Origin: Callorhinus ursinus
Taxonomy: Eukaryota > Chordata > Mammalia > Carnivora > Otariidae
Direction of reading: 5' to 3'
Length of the DNA: 64,000 nucleotides
Assembly (NCBI RefSeq): GCF_003265705.1
Contig: NW_020312859.1
Location: 4,020,814-4,084,813, forward strand
In this document: one piece after another, positions 11,831 through 23,185 of the stretch
Position numbering within the stretch: position 1 is the stretch's first letter
Layout: each line of letters starts with the position of its first letter
Translations under genes and position numbers: made by a program
The notes under the pieces: model-generated
Databases searched by the model: none
What the model was told of the DNA's origin: nothing
The model's input: only the letters and a program-made list of their open reading frames with translations

Positions 11831-12544
11831 ATTTGGAAAGTCAAAAGTGAGCTGCTGTCAGGGAAGTTTTGGGAGAACCCTGGAGAGGTTGCTGCTTTCT
11901 CTGGCATGTTCGTGGTGTCTGGAGCATCTGCGGCTTTCCCATCTGGAGTGCTGCCTCTCAGCCTGATGAGGCTGTCGTCTTGATGGGGCATTTGGTCCCA
12001 GGGCCTGGCTTGTCGAGCCTCTTTTGCTCTAGAGTTGATCTTTGGGGCAAGTAAAAGGATCCTGGGCATTATCCCTTCCTTCACTCTGGGGCCTGTCATA
12101 TTCTCACAAGTGTGCGGATCTGCTTGTGGCCTATATAAGAGGCTCCCCATTGGAAAAATCTGATGTATCAAAAAACTGCCGTACTGTTTCTTTAATGTAG
12201 TGCTTACATTACAACGATCGGGAAGTAGAGGCCTTTAACCATCCTTAATCACTCCTGATATTATTATTGATTGGCTTAAAACTGTGAGCTCTTAAGTTCC
12301 CATTTAGTCACTGTTGAGTCAATACATTTTTTTCTTCCCTCTTTAATGATAAAATATTATATATTTTTAAAGAAATGCTGAGTCTGTCCATATACGTTAA
12401 CTCTCTCCATCACCATCTCTGTTCCCTCACATATCACGATTAACAGATTGATGTGTATTGAGAAAGAGAGGAGGATGGGAAGGGAAAGGGAGGGAGGGAG
12501 GGAGGGAGAGAATATACGTATGTGGTAATAGTGATGGTAATAGT
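11831..12544. other. Unique sequence with (GGGA)n
   Basis: No gene recognised. A (GGGA)n microsatellite of about 30 bp lies at 12477-12508. Confidence 0.5.
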
Positions 12545-12800
12545 AGGGAAGCAATATTTATGTGGTGCTTATTATGTGGCAGGTACTATCTTAAGTACCT
12601 TAAATATATTGTTTAATCCACTAATAGTGCTCTGATGCAAATGCTCTGATCTGCATGTTACAGATTAGGGAGCTGGTATCACAGAATGCTTCTGTGACTT
12701 GCCCAAGGTCATAGTGAGCATATGGTGGAGCCAGGATTTGCCTGCAGGAACTTTGTGCCCAGAGTCTGTACTCTGGGTCACCTCACTCTAGTGCCTCCTG
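12545..12800 (+). repeat. MIR, nearly complete
   Basis: GGTGCTTATTATGTGGCAGG, ACAGATTAGGGAGCTGGTAT, TGACTTGCCCAAGGTCATAG and GGAGCCAGGATTTGCCTGCA cover most of the MIR consensus in order. Confidence 0.8.
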
Positions 12801-13403
12801 AGAATGCACATGATGAATCAGGTCGTGGTTCCCAACAGCTGCGTTATTGCCTTCCTACCACCCACTTAGATCTGGTGTTCACCTGCCAGAGCTGCGTGGT
12901 CTTTCACTAGAGGAAGGCACTGTGTTTATTTAATATCCAAGAAATGGCAGTGGGAGAAGAAAAGATAAAAGCCAAAATGGAGCTCATATGTCCAAATAAA
13001 AGGCAAGATCTTTGTCTCCAAAACAGCTCTTGAAAAAGTTCCTTTAGGGCATTTTCATTTTATGGGATGGTCTTTTGTTTACTTTGAACCACAAAATTAA
13101 TTAGGGAAACTACATTAGCCTACAGTGACCCCAATCAGTACTAGTTTGGGATGTTTACAGTGATAACAGAATTGGTAGGGGGAAAAAAGGCAAGAAAATT
13201 GAAGACAGGCTTAGTAGTATTCTGGAGGATATGAGCACATAAGGACAAGTGATAAGGATGGCTTGGAAAAGCAATGGAAGGATCTTTGTGATGATCAAAA
13301 TATACGTGGGTTAGATAAATGAGAAAATAGGCCTGTTCTAATATCCACATGGATGCTTGCCTTGATGTCCAGTTTTCTGTGATATCAAACCTCAGTTCAA
13401 AAG
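12801..13403. other. Intronic sequence, nothing recognised
   Basis: AT-rich. No gene or clear repeat family. The minus frame of 89 codons at 13141-13410 has no recognised motif. Confidence 0.4.
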
Positions 13404-14364
13404 TCAACAAAACATAAAGCCAACCTACTGAATGGGAGAAGATATTTGCAAATGATCTTATCTGGTAAGATACGAAATGAACTTAGACCTCAACATCAGA
13501 AAAGCCAAATAATTCAATAAAAAGTGGGCAGAGAACTTGAATAGACATTTTCCAAAGATGACCTACAGATGACCAATAGACACATGAAAAAATGCTCAAA
13601 CTCACTAATCATCTGGGAAATACAAATTCAAGCCACAGTGAGATGCCCCTTTACATTGGTCAGAATGGCTAAAATCAAAACCACAAGAAGTAATGTGTTG
13701 GCAAGGAAGTGGAGAGAAAGGAACCTTAGGGCACTGTTGGTGGGAATGCAAATTGGTGCAGCCATTGTGGAAAACAGTATGGAAGTTCCTCAGAAAGTTA
13801 AAAATAGAATTACGTGAATAGGTAATGCCACTACTGGGTATTTACCCAAAGAAAACAAAAACGCTAATTCAAAAAGATAGATGTACCTCCTTACTGTAGC
13901 ATTATTTACAATGGCCAAGATACAGAAGCAACTCGTGTCCACCAATATGTGAATGGATGAGGAAAATGTGTACACACACACACACTCACACTGAAATATT
14001 ACTCAGCCATAAGAAAGTCTTGCCATTGCGACAACATGGATGGAACTTGAGGCTATTATGCTAAGTGAATAAGTCACAGAAAGACAAATATATCATTTCA
14101 CTCGTGTGGAATGAAAGAAAGAACAATGACAACAAAAATGAACGAAGAAAAACACAAACAAAAAACCAGATTGTTAAAAACAGGGAACAAACTGGCAGTT
14201 GCCAGAGGGGAGGTATGGGGGGAATGGATGAAATAAAGGGCATTTGAAGTATGCTTATCATGATGTGAACACTAAGAAATGTATAGAATTGTTGGATCAC
14301 TGTATTGTACACCTGAAACTACTATAACATGGTATGTTAATTATACTAAAATAAAAAAAAATTT
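13404..14364 (+). mobile_element. Old L1, 3' end (ORF2 end and 3' UTR)
   Basis: Sense L1 covering the ORF2 C-terminus: GAATGGGAGAAGATATTTGC, AAGTGGGCAGAGAACTTGAA, GCACTGTTGGTGGGAATGCA, GGAAAACAGTATGGAAGTTC, then a 3' UTR ending TAAAATAAAAAAAAATTT. Several frameshifts. About 960 bp, more diverged than the 23 kb and 50 kb copies. Confidence 0.88.
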
Positions 14365-14584
14365 CCAAAGCATTATATTCCTATATCTGTAAACAAAATA
14401 TCTCAACTATATTTTCTAGACTATAAAAAAAAGTAATGCTTCCAAATGCTATAATTGGAGGTAAAGGTAATGTAGACAGGTGTCATTCAACTTAAGAAGT
14501 GGTTGCTCTGAGGACAGACCCAGATGCCCTTGGTGCAGATGACAAGTTTGAGGGAACATTTCTGTAATATGTGGGAATGGACAA

Positions 14585-14830
14585 TAAACCACTATTTTGT
14601 GGCTTAACACTTGTGCACTGCTTACTGGGCACTGTTCTAGGGACTTTTACATGATTTTAACCTGTTTAATACTTGTACAAACTGGGTACTATTAATTACC
14701 CTTATTTTACACATGAGGAAACTGAGGCCCAGAATGTGAAGTAACTCACCCAAAAGTTAGTTGTAAATGGAGGAGCTGAGATTTGAACCCAGGCACTCTT
14801 GTCTCCAGGGTCTGTGCTCCGAACCACTAT
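14585..14830 (+). repeat. MIR, nearly complete
   Basis: ACTGCTTACTGGGCACTGTT, TTTTACACATGAGGAAACTG, AGGCCCAGAATGTGAAGTAA and GAGATTTGAACCCAGGCACT are the MIR landmarks in order. Confidence 0.85.
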
Positions 14831-15618
14831 CTGTTTATAACACAATATGTTATCTTATGACACATGATTTTAAATATGTGTCATTAAATCCTATCTTAGG
14901 CATCATAAGTAGACATTTGACTAATTCATCTACGTGTTGAATATTTCATGTATTAAGGTAGCCTAAAAACTCTTTGTGGGGTCTTCTCGCTGGGAAATAA
15001 GGGAAATGTCCTACTTCTGGCACTGAGGATTGACCATCCTATCACTTTGTTGAATTGCCTAAGCCATCAGTGTCCACCTCAGTGCAGATAGAGTAAGCCT
15101 GTGAATTGTTCTGAATAATTTGTCAGAAGGGAACTTGAGCGGAGGCGGTCATGCATCAGAGACCTTGATCTGGACAGCAGAGATGACTTTTATCATGACT
15201 CTGTCTTCCGCTGCTTCTACTTCAGCCCCTCCTGGGACCGACAGGCTGAGACGAAGATACTGCCAAAAATCCTCACAATCTTAGTGTTGCCAGCTCAGTG
15301 GAGAGGGTGAGGTTTCCATGGACTGTTCATCTGGTTTGACTGCTATTCTGGGGGCTTGGGCTCCTCCAAGTGAACACCTTTTTGAATCTATGGATTGTCT
15401 TGTCCTTAGGAAAAAGATTGTCTTTATGCTTTGAGTACTGTAGTAATTTGAATTATAATTACATATTATGAGAGATTTGACAAGAAAAGTGTAGTTTAGC
15501 AAAACTATAGTTTATTAAATTTAGTGAAGATAAGATGGCTCTTGTGTGACTTCATAAAATAGGGTCCAGTAATCTGGAAAATCCCAAGACCACATTGTAG
15601 TCCCATTTGGGAATGTCG
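14831..15618. other. Intronic unique sequence
   Basis: No recognised gene or repeat. Confidence 0.45.
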
Positions 15619-15619
15619 T

Positions 15620-15955
15620 AGACCAGTAGTGTCCAATATGGTGGCCACTAGACGCATGTGGCTATTGAACACTTTAAATGTGGCTACTTCTATACATGTA
15701 AAATACACACCAGATTTTGAAGACTTTGTATGAAAAAAAGAATGTAAAGCATCCATTCATACTTTACATATAGGTTGTCTGTTAAAATGATTATATTGTA
15801 AATATATTGGGTTAGGTAAAGTCATTAAGATTTAACCACTAACTTTTTTTTTTTTTTTTTTACCTTTTAAAATGCGGCTACTAGAAAATTTGACAATAAC
15901 CTGTGTGGCTCACATTATATTTCTATTGTCTAGCACCATCCTAGATTATCAGATC
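15620..15955 (+). mobile_element. Palindromic DNA-transposon MITE
   Basis: The ends are CCAGTAGTGTCCAATATGGT at the left and CTATTGTCTAGCACCATCCT at the right, which pair as imperfect terminal inverted repeats. The inside includes GGCCACTAGACGCATGTGGC and GCGGCTACTAGAAAATTTG. It is non-autonomous and old. I take it to be hAT-class. A second copy is at 21425-21755. Confidence 0.7.
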
Positions 15956-15999
15956 TGTATTGTGTTCATTGTACCAACAGGAATGTCTCTTTCATAGAA

Positions 16000-16215
16000 A
16001 TAACTAGCATTTATTGAGCACTTACTATGTGCCAGGCACTTTAAATGTCTTTTCTCCTTTAATGGTTAATAACAGCCCTTTATAGTATAGGTGCCATTGT
16101 GCTCCCTACTCTGCACATGGGGAAATTGAGGCACAAAGAGATTAAGTAAGTTGCTCGTAGTCACAGGAGCACTAAGTGGCAGAGATGGGATTTGAGCCAA
16201 AGCAGCCCAGTTCAG
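16000..16215 (+). repeat. MIR, nearly complete
   Basis: GCATTTATTGAGCACTTACT, ATGTGCCAGGCACTTTAAAT, GGGGAAATTGAGGCACAAAG and GTGGCAGAGATGGGATTTGA are in MIR order. Confidence 0.85.
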
Positions 16216-16584
16216 TGACTGACAGGGCTGCTCTCAGACTTGCCACCTTTTGACACACTGACGTGGGACTGTGCTCACTTGACCCTTTGAACCTCAGTTT
16301 CCCTAGTGAGGAGTATGTTGGAACATCCCTCAGGCCCCTCTAGTGCTGCTCTTCCCGTGGTTTCTTTGTGCTTCTGTGGGAGCCGTGGGAATGTGGTGGG
16401 GCTGGGGGAGGCGCTGTCTCTTGCACCAGGCTGTTCAGTTAGCCTGGCTCCTCCTTACCTGGTGGGTAGGGAGACAGTCCTCAGTGCCTGTCCTAGCTCT
16501 ACCACCGACCTGGGACTCAGGGCAGGTCAGCTACTTTTCTCTGTGCTTCCCTGCATCCTTTTCTGTGAAATAAGTCTACAAGTG

Positions 16585-16702
16585 AGGAATCCTGGATTTT
16601 AGTCCTCGTTCTGCCGTTAACATGCTCTATGACCTTGGGCCAAGCATCATCCCTTCCTGGGTCTTATTTACCTTATACATAAAATCAGGAGTTAATTTCT
16701 TC
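16585..16702 (-). repeat. MIR fragment
   Basis: Reverse MIR order: TTAGTCCTCGTTCTGCCGTT, CTATGACCTTGGGCCAAGCA, TTACCTTATACATAAAATCA. Confidence 0.6.
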
Positions 16703-16757
16703 TGACTCTGGTGGTCCTTGATTTGTAATTTATGATTCAAGAAAAGGATACATTTTT

Positions 16758-16974
16758 TAAAGATTTTATTTATTTATTGAGATAGAGTGTGAGAGAGAGA
16801 GAGCACGAACAGGTGGAGCAGCAAGCAGAGGGAGAAGCAGACTCTGTGCTGAGCAGGGCGAAGCAGACTCTGTGCTGAGCAGGGAGGCTTATGCGGGGCT
16901 CTATCCCAGGACTCTGGGATCATGACCTGACCTGAAAGCAGACACTTAATTGACTGAGCCATTCAGGCGCCCCC
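16758..16974 (-). mobile_element. Can-SINE with internal duplication
   Basis: Reverse Can-SINE: TAAAGATTTTATTTATTTAT at the tail side and GACTGAGCCATTCAGGCGCC at the head. The 16-bp TSD AAAAGGATACATTTTT is at 16742-16757 and 16975-16990 and is perfect. The body has two adjacent copies of a 25-bp block, GAAGCAGACTCTGTGCTGAG + CAGGG, at about 16835-16884. Confidence 0.95.
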
Positions 16975-16990
16975 AAAAGGATACATTTTT

Positions 16991-17800
16991 AAAGGGAGGA
17001 ATTAAGTGACACATTTATAAAATGCAACGTCTGTGAAAAATGCTTTGGTCTTATCCCCCCATCTGTCTGTCAGTCAGTCAGTCATGGCATGTGCAAGAAA
17101 TCACCTTGACAGGGGAATTTGTCTTCATGAGTGTGTGTAGATGGGCACAGGAAGATAAACTCCCTCCATTCTCAGAGCTGCAATGATCTACCCCAACCCT
17201 TAAGATCATGTGTACATCTTCAGTTTTTATTTTCCTGCAGTTGCTAATCAATGAGACATTTGGTCACGTAGAGAAATTTCCCCCATTCTCTAAAAAAGAC
17301 TCCCCCCCTCCCCTGCTCCCTCCTCGCACCACCCCAGGTCCATACAGTCTTGCTGCTATGCTCTGTGCTGACACAGTGCCCCTTTAGTTTTGGGAAGCAA
17401 CTGTTACTGTAGCAAACTGGTTTTTAAACTTTGCAAGAATCTGCCAGTGTCTTTTAAAAATGCTTCCTTTCCCAAGTGTTGTGTTCATCATCAAGAAGGC
17501 CAGGTTATACTTTTTCAGAATTCTCAAAGCATTACTTGTCATTAGTGAAGCAACTATAAGAGCTATGGTTAAGCAAAAGTCTGTGTTCTTTGTTAAGAGT
17601 CCTGAGAGTTCCTAAGGTTAAAAGAAGACTTAGAGCTTCCAGAAGCCTTCTCAACTATAGCTGCTAAAACATACCAGCATGAGGAATCTATCAGTTGGGG
17701 TTTAAATAAGTAAGAATACAGAAACCTCCCTAGGTATTTGAATCAGGAAGATATTTAATGTAGGGTGTAAGAGGCTTGAACCTTTGGAAACCCTCCCGCG
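16991..17800. other. Intronic unique sequence
   Basis: No gene or mobile element recognised. A C-rich stretch near 17300 and a short CAGT-type repeat near 17066 are the only low-complexity parts. Confidence 0.45.
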
Positions 17801-19053
17801 TATGGTTAAATGACTTTCAACAGTGGTGCCACGACCACAGAGTGGGTAAAGGACGATCTCTTCAACAGACTGTGTTGGGAAAACTAGATAGAAGGATGCA
17901 GTTGGATTCTTACACCATACCACCCACCAAAACAAACTCAAAGTGGGTTAAATACCTAAACCTAAGACCGAAACTGTAAAAGTCCTAGGAGAAAACAAGA
18001 GAAGAGCTTCATGACCTTGGGTTTGGCAGTGATTTTTTTAAGATAAGACAACAAAAGCAGAGACAAAACAAGAATAGACAAGTGGGACTACATCAAACTT
18101 CAAAACTGTGAATCAAAGGAAATAGAGCGAGAAGGCAACCTGTGGAATGGGGGGAATATTTACCAATCATGTATCTGTGAAAGGGTTAATACCCAGACTA
18201 TGTAAAGAACTCCTAAAACGCAACAACCAAAGCCCCCCAAAGCTGGGTTTAAAAATGGGCAAAGGACTTGAGTAGACACTTCTGCAAAGAACTTATAAAA
18301 TGGCCAACAAGCATATGAAAAGATGCTCAACGTCACTAATCGTTAGGGAAATGCACATCAAACCAACTGAGCTATCACCTCACTGCACTAGGATGACAGT
18401 AATAATAACAGGAATAATAAACAGAAAATAATAGACACTGGGGAAGATTCCAAGAAGTTAGAACTCTTGTGCATTGTTGGTGGGGATAGAAAATGGTAGA
18501 ACCACTATGGAAAACAGTATAAAGTTTCCTCAAAGACTTAAAAATAAAATTACCATATCATATGGTAATTCTACCCAAAGCAGGTTCTCCAAAAGATACA
18601 CGCACATCTGTGTTCATTGTGCAACATTCACAATAGTGAAGAAGTGGAAGCAACTAAATGTCCCATCAACAGATTAATGGAATAAAGACAATTTGATCTA
18701 TACACACAATGGACTATTACTCAGCTTAAAAAAAAGAAAATCCTGTTAACATGCTACAATGTGGATGAACTTTGCTTTATAATCCTGGTTTTAAGACCTT
18801 GAAACTGAATGGAAAGAAATCAGAGAGGGAGATAAACCATGAGCGACTCTTAACTCTAGGAAACAAACTGGGGGTTGCTGGAGGGAGGTGGGTTGGGTGG
18901 CTGGCATAACTGGGTGACAGGCATTAAGGAGGGCACATGATGTGGTGAGTGCTGGGTGTTGTATGCAACTGATGAATTACTGAACTCTACCTCCAAAACT
19001 AATGTACCATATTTTGGCTAATGTAAATAAATTTAAAAAATTAAAAAGAAAAA
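17801..19053 (+). mobile_element. L1, 3' 1.25 kb
   Basis: Sense L1 from the late ORF2 region (GACTTTCAACAGTGGTGCCA, GTTGGGAAAACTAGATAGAA) through the C-terminal region (GCATTGTTGGTGGGGATAGA) to a carnivore-type 3' UTR (GGAAACAAACTGGGGGTTGC, GAGGGCACATGATGTGGTGA) and an A-rich tail at 19025-19053. The frame is broken by several indels. Confidence 0.88.
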
Positions 19054-19274
19054 AGGACTTTGTACTAAATTTTTAGATTTTACAAAATGGAAAATAAACA
19101 GGTTATTTGCTTGGATGGAAAGACTACTTTCCTGCATTTGAAAGGAAACTTCCATAACCTCTGACCTTGGTTCTCTGTATAGTTGACTTTTCGAAAGGCT
19201 GCTGGAAGCATATACATATACGGAGTTCATGGACACTATAGCCTAGAAGGACATGCGTGGAGGACCTTGAACAC

Positions 19275-19410
19275 AGCTATTTAGTTTCTCTCTGGCTCAG
19301 GGTTTTCTTTAACCTATTGAATAAAGGTAATGCGATTGGTGGGTGTGGAGATTAAATGAGATAACATGAAAACACAGAACAAAATGCTTGGTGCATGGGC
19401 ACATGGTAGG
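19275..19410 (-). repeat. MIR fragment
   Basis: GAGATTAAATGAGATAACAT, then GCTTGGTGCATGGGCACATG and GGTAGGTCCTC match the reverse MIR ('GAGGATTAAATGAG ... CCTGGCACATAGTAGG'). Confidence 0.6.
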
Positions 19411-19437
19411 TCCTCTCCATCATCCGCATGCACCTCC

Positions 19438-19438
<1 letters not shown>

Positions 19439-19494
<56 letters not shown>
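19439..19494. repeat. (TG)n microsatellite
   Basis: About 28 uninterrupted TG units. Long enough to be length-variable and able to take Z-DNA form. Confidence 0.97.
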
Positions 19495-19495
<1 letters not shown>

Positions 19496-20814
19496 CGCGG
19501 GTGGAGACAGACTAGACGGTATGGCTGTGACACTGGTCCCTCCCAGCTGGTCACCTTTGAAGACCTTAGGCCATTTATACTAAGAGCAGCTGTTGGAGGT
19601 CTTTTCTCCAGGGCTCTTGTGGAAGCTCAGCAGCAGCTTCTTGAGTGGTTGGACCTGGCCCTTTTAGCTCTGGGCCTGGGGTGGGGCTGCCTCTACAATG
19701 TCAGGAGCACCAGACCCTGCTTGGGAAGGGGTCTTAACTGTAGGGGAGGGACAGGAACGGAGAGGAGGGGAGGCATCTCCTAGAGACTGAAGCACCTTGG
19801 CCAGGTGGCTAGAGGGACTTTCTGAACCCACTCAGCCCCCGACCCTTCGGACCCTGTGGTGACTCCCTAGCCCGTCTTCCCTGCTGTGGAGAGAGCTAGA
19901 AAGGTGGGGCTCGACCCCAGCAGATGCCACACCATATGGAAGCAGTCACCTGTGACTCAGACCTGAGCTTTTACATCGCTTACCCTGCCCCCCTCAGATC
20001 CTTTAGGCAAACCCAGCTCTTGCTTTTTCTTTCTCTGGCTTGTAGAAGAGGAGCTGAGGGTCTTGACACCTGTGATATGTCTACTACTTTCATCGTATTT
20101 AGGAAATGAGTTTAACCAATCTGGAAGCTCTTAGGTCTAGGTTCTGTTGATTGCTTATTAAATTATTCATTATTTCATGAGCATTTGTGACCTAAAGTCA
20201 ATGTCCCTGTGGGTTTTGCTTCTCTCTTCAAGGGGCAGTAAATATTGCAGAGGGTGATTCCCAAACACGAGGCTAGACCATGCTTCCCCACTCTCACACG
20301 GAGATAATCACTTACAGAGCTAGCTATCCTTGGATGTGGACGGGCCCTTCAGCAGGGGTGTGAATCCTGAAAGTCAGCATTCTGCAATGTAGACTCAGGG
20401 AATTAGATCTCTTCAGGAGTCCCAGCTACTGCAAGCACTTCAGATTTACACGATTTTAAGATTGTGCCTACTTCTTTGCCATAGGACCTCAGGCTTTGCC
20501 AGAGCTTAGGCCCTGCCACGTGGCACCTGGGTTTCTAGCCCACCTGTGCATGTTTGAGCCCTGTCTCTGCTCTTGGCAGCCCGTCACCGTGGATGACTGA
20601 GGACCTCTCGGAATCTCAGTCTTGTTGTGTGTGAAATGGGCTACATGTCTGCCTTGACTGCAAAAAGCAGTCAGGATAGTGGAGGTAAACATACTTGGAG
20701 AACTCAGTGTAGTCCTATGGGTTAGTTGTTGCCACGGTTATTGTGACCTTGAATAGCTGGGACCAGGCTTCCTGTCACAAACAAATGTAGTGTTCTCAGC
20801 TAAAAAGACCACTC
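19495..20814. other. Intronic unique sequence
   Basis: No gene recognised. A weak reverse-MIR-like stretch (TCTCAGTCTTGTTGTGTGTG then AAATGGGCTACATGTCTGCC) lies near 20600-20665. Confidence 0.45.
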
Positions 20815-21110
20815 CCTACTTACTCACCCAGCCCATCTGAGGGCGGATGAGAACTGTTGTGGCTGTAAACCCAGCCAATATGGGTTGTAATACAGTAAAT
20901 TATCACTTGTTTTGCAGTCTTGACGAGAAAAATAAATGCAATTACACTCATGAATGTTGAAAAATGAAGCAAAGCAATGTGGATCGGCACATTTGAGGGG
21001 CTTTTCCGAATGAAAAGCTGTGTACAATGAATGCTAATGGGCTCCCTCCCTCCCACTCCCTAGCATATGGTGTAAAGTGATCTTTCTGAATTAAGAAAGT
21101 AGCTGTGCCA
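20815..21110. promoter_or_regulatory. Candidate conserved non-coding element
   Basis: A repeat-free, AT-rich block with homeobox/POU-like words: AAATAAATGCAATTACACTC, ATGAATGTTGAAAAATGAAG, ACAATGAATGCTAATGGGC. It has no coding frame of note. The call is inference from texture only; nothing shows activity. Confidence 0.25.
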
Positions 21111-21289
21111 AGTGCCCCAGGCACAGGAGAGGGCGCTGAATGGCCCCACCATAGGAGACCTAGCAAGCAGACCCTAATTTCCTCTCTTGGCTGAGGACAC
21201 AGAATAGACCCAGTTTCCTAAAGCAGGTACTTGCTTGATCTCGATGATGCCTCTCTGCTTATGGAATCTGGCATGTCCTCTGTAGTTCT

Positions 21290-21365
21290 TCTGTCACTGT
21301 GCCCAGCAGACATTCTCTGAGCACCTACTGTGTGCCGGGCATGATGCTGGTAGTAGTAGAAATGA
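21290..21365 (+). repeat. MIR 5' fragment
   Basis: TCTGAGCACCTACTGTGTGC followed by CGGGCATGATGCTGG matches the MIR 5' half. Confidence 0.6.
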
Positions 21366-21424
21366 AGCTCATATACCCTGCCCCTCCTTAGTCAACCTGC
21401 CCTGTCACCAAGGACTGATGGGTA

Positions 21425-21755
21425 TGATGTAGCCCTGTACTGGCCAGCATGGTGGCCACCAGCCACATGGGACTATTAAGCCCTTGGAAGGTGGCCAGTC
21501 CCATTTGAGATGTGCTTTAAATGTAAGATGCACACTACATCTCAAAAACTTAGTACAAGAAATATGTAAAATATCTTGTTAATTTTTTATATTATTCAAA
21601 TGTTGAGAAGATAGTATTTTAGATATATTAGATAAAGTAAAATACGTTAAAATAAATTTCACCAATTTTACCATTTTAAATACGGATACCAGAAAAAGGA
21701 AAACTACAGAAATTTGGCTTGCACTGTATTTCTGTTGGATGGCACTGATCTAGCC
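21425..21755 (+). mobile_element. Palindromic DNA-transposon MITE, copy 2
   Basis: Same family and orientation as 15620-15955: CATGGTGGCCACCAGCCACA, TTTGAGATGTGCTTTAAATG, GTATTTCTGTTGGATGGCAC. Many point changes; old. Confidence 0.68.
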
Positions 21756-21799
21756 CCTACCGACCTGTTTCTTCATGTTTTTCTACCACACCCTCTGCC

Positions 21800-22170
21800 C
21801 CCTTGCTGGTAGTAGTCCTGCCGGTTCTTCAAACACACCAAGTTCTTTCATGCCTCAGGGCTTTTGCACTTGACATCATCCTTTCCCAGAAGGCTCTTCT
21901 TCGGCTCTTTCTCCAATGTCACCTTCTGTGACAAATAGTCTCTGACCATCCTTACTAAATATATCTCCTTTGTTACTTAGCAAAAAACACTTGTTCTTTC
22001 CTAATCACTATTGTAATATTTAGGTATTTTATTTGTTTGCATATCTGTTTCTTATAAAAACGTTAGGGCAGAGAACTCATCTTTTTTGTTCTGTACTAAT
22101 CTCAGTGTCTAACAGCAATTAGCAGGAAGTTGGCACTCAGTTTTTCTTCTTAATGAATGTGTAAATGTCA
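21800..22170 (+). repeat. L2 3' end
   Basis: CCTCAGGGCTTTTGCACTTG, CTCTTTCTCCAATGTCACCT, TCTGACCATCCTTACTAAAT, TTAGGGCAGAGAACTCATCT and TTGGCACTCAGTTTTTCTTC lie in L2 3' order, ending in AATGAATGTG. Confidence 0.8.
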
Positions 22171-22339
22171 CAAAGGACAAAATATTTTGATCATACTGAG
22201 ATGTTGAAAGACATTTGGAAACATTTAATGGCGGGTCCTAATTTATCAGTTAAAGAAAGTCTGGGTGAGAAGCATATGGTATATGAAGAGCTTAAATGGA
22301 GAGAGTTTGTTGAAATAGAGGTGAGATCAAGATTAAGGG

Positions 22340-22640
22340 AATTTATAAGGGATGGGGAAATACCCAAGTGCTGGGGAGCTGTTACTACACCCAGGACTGA
22401 AGGGCAGTGGTAGGGAATGGTATCCTAAGATCGCCCAACAGGCTACAGAGGAACACAGCTTGTTATTTCCACCCTATGGCATTCTGTTAGTACTTGCCAC
22501 TGGTCAAACTCAGCTGGAGGAGGCAGAGAGTAAGGGAGGCTGGAAGACGCAGACCACAGAAGTCAGACGTTGAAAGAGCAGGGTAGGGATGGGTCTGGAT
22601 TGGGGGTGGGGTTCACAGAGAATAACTGTCATCTTGAAAA
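22340..22640 (+). repeat. Possible ancient repeat
   Basis: ACTTGCCACTGGTCAAACTC, GGAGGCAGAGAGTAAGGGAG and AGAGCAGGGTAGGGATGGGT recall an old mammalian repeat that I cannot name. Low certainty. Confidence 0.35.
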
Positions 22641-23185
22641 GTTGTGGAAAGCTCTTTTCTCAATGAGCTTGAGCATGTCTTCCAAACCAACAACTGATGT
22701 CCTAAAAATACCAGGATGCTAATGATCACTATAATTATTTAACATTCATTCAGGGATTTCTAGTAACAGAATTGAAAGTATAATTATGGGAAAGGAAGAA
22801 ATAAAGTCATTATTTGCAGAGGATATTAAAATCTAAATGCCAAGAGAAATAAGTGAAAAACTATTAGAACCTTTTAAGAGTCCAACAAGGTGACTAGTTA
22901 GGGAATAAATATACAAAATCAACAATTTTCTAAATCCTAGCAATAATCAGTTAGAAAATATAATTTTAAAAGGTTTTGTTCTGTAAAAGGAACAAAAATT
23001 ATAAAAGGAATGAACTCAAGAGGCACTATGAGGGACCTTTCGAAAGAAGCTGTAAAGCAAAACTGAGAACGTAAGTAAATGCATGTATCTTATTCCTGGA
23101 TGGGAAGATGTGATATTTTTAAAGCCTGTCAATGTAATTTAAAAGATACAATGTGAATTACGATAGAAATTTATAAGCCGTGTTG

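Noticed and set aside
11689..12171. A 160-codon minus-strand ORF
   Set aside because: No motif, overlapping opposite frames, and part of it lies over an L2-like stretch.
19388..19783. A 131-codon ORF containing a (CV)n run
   Set aside because: The frame is kept open by the TG microsatellite and has no coding signature outside it.
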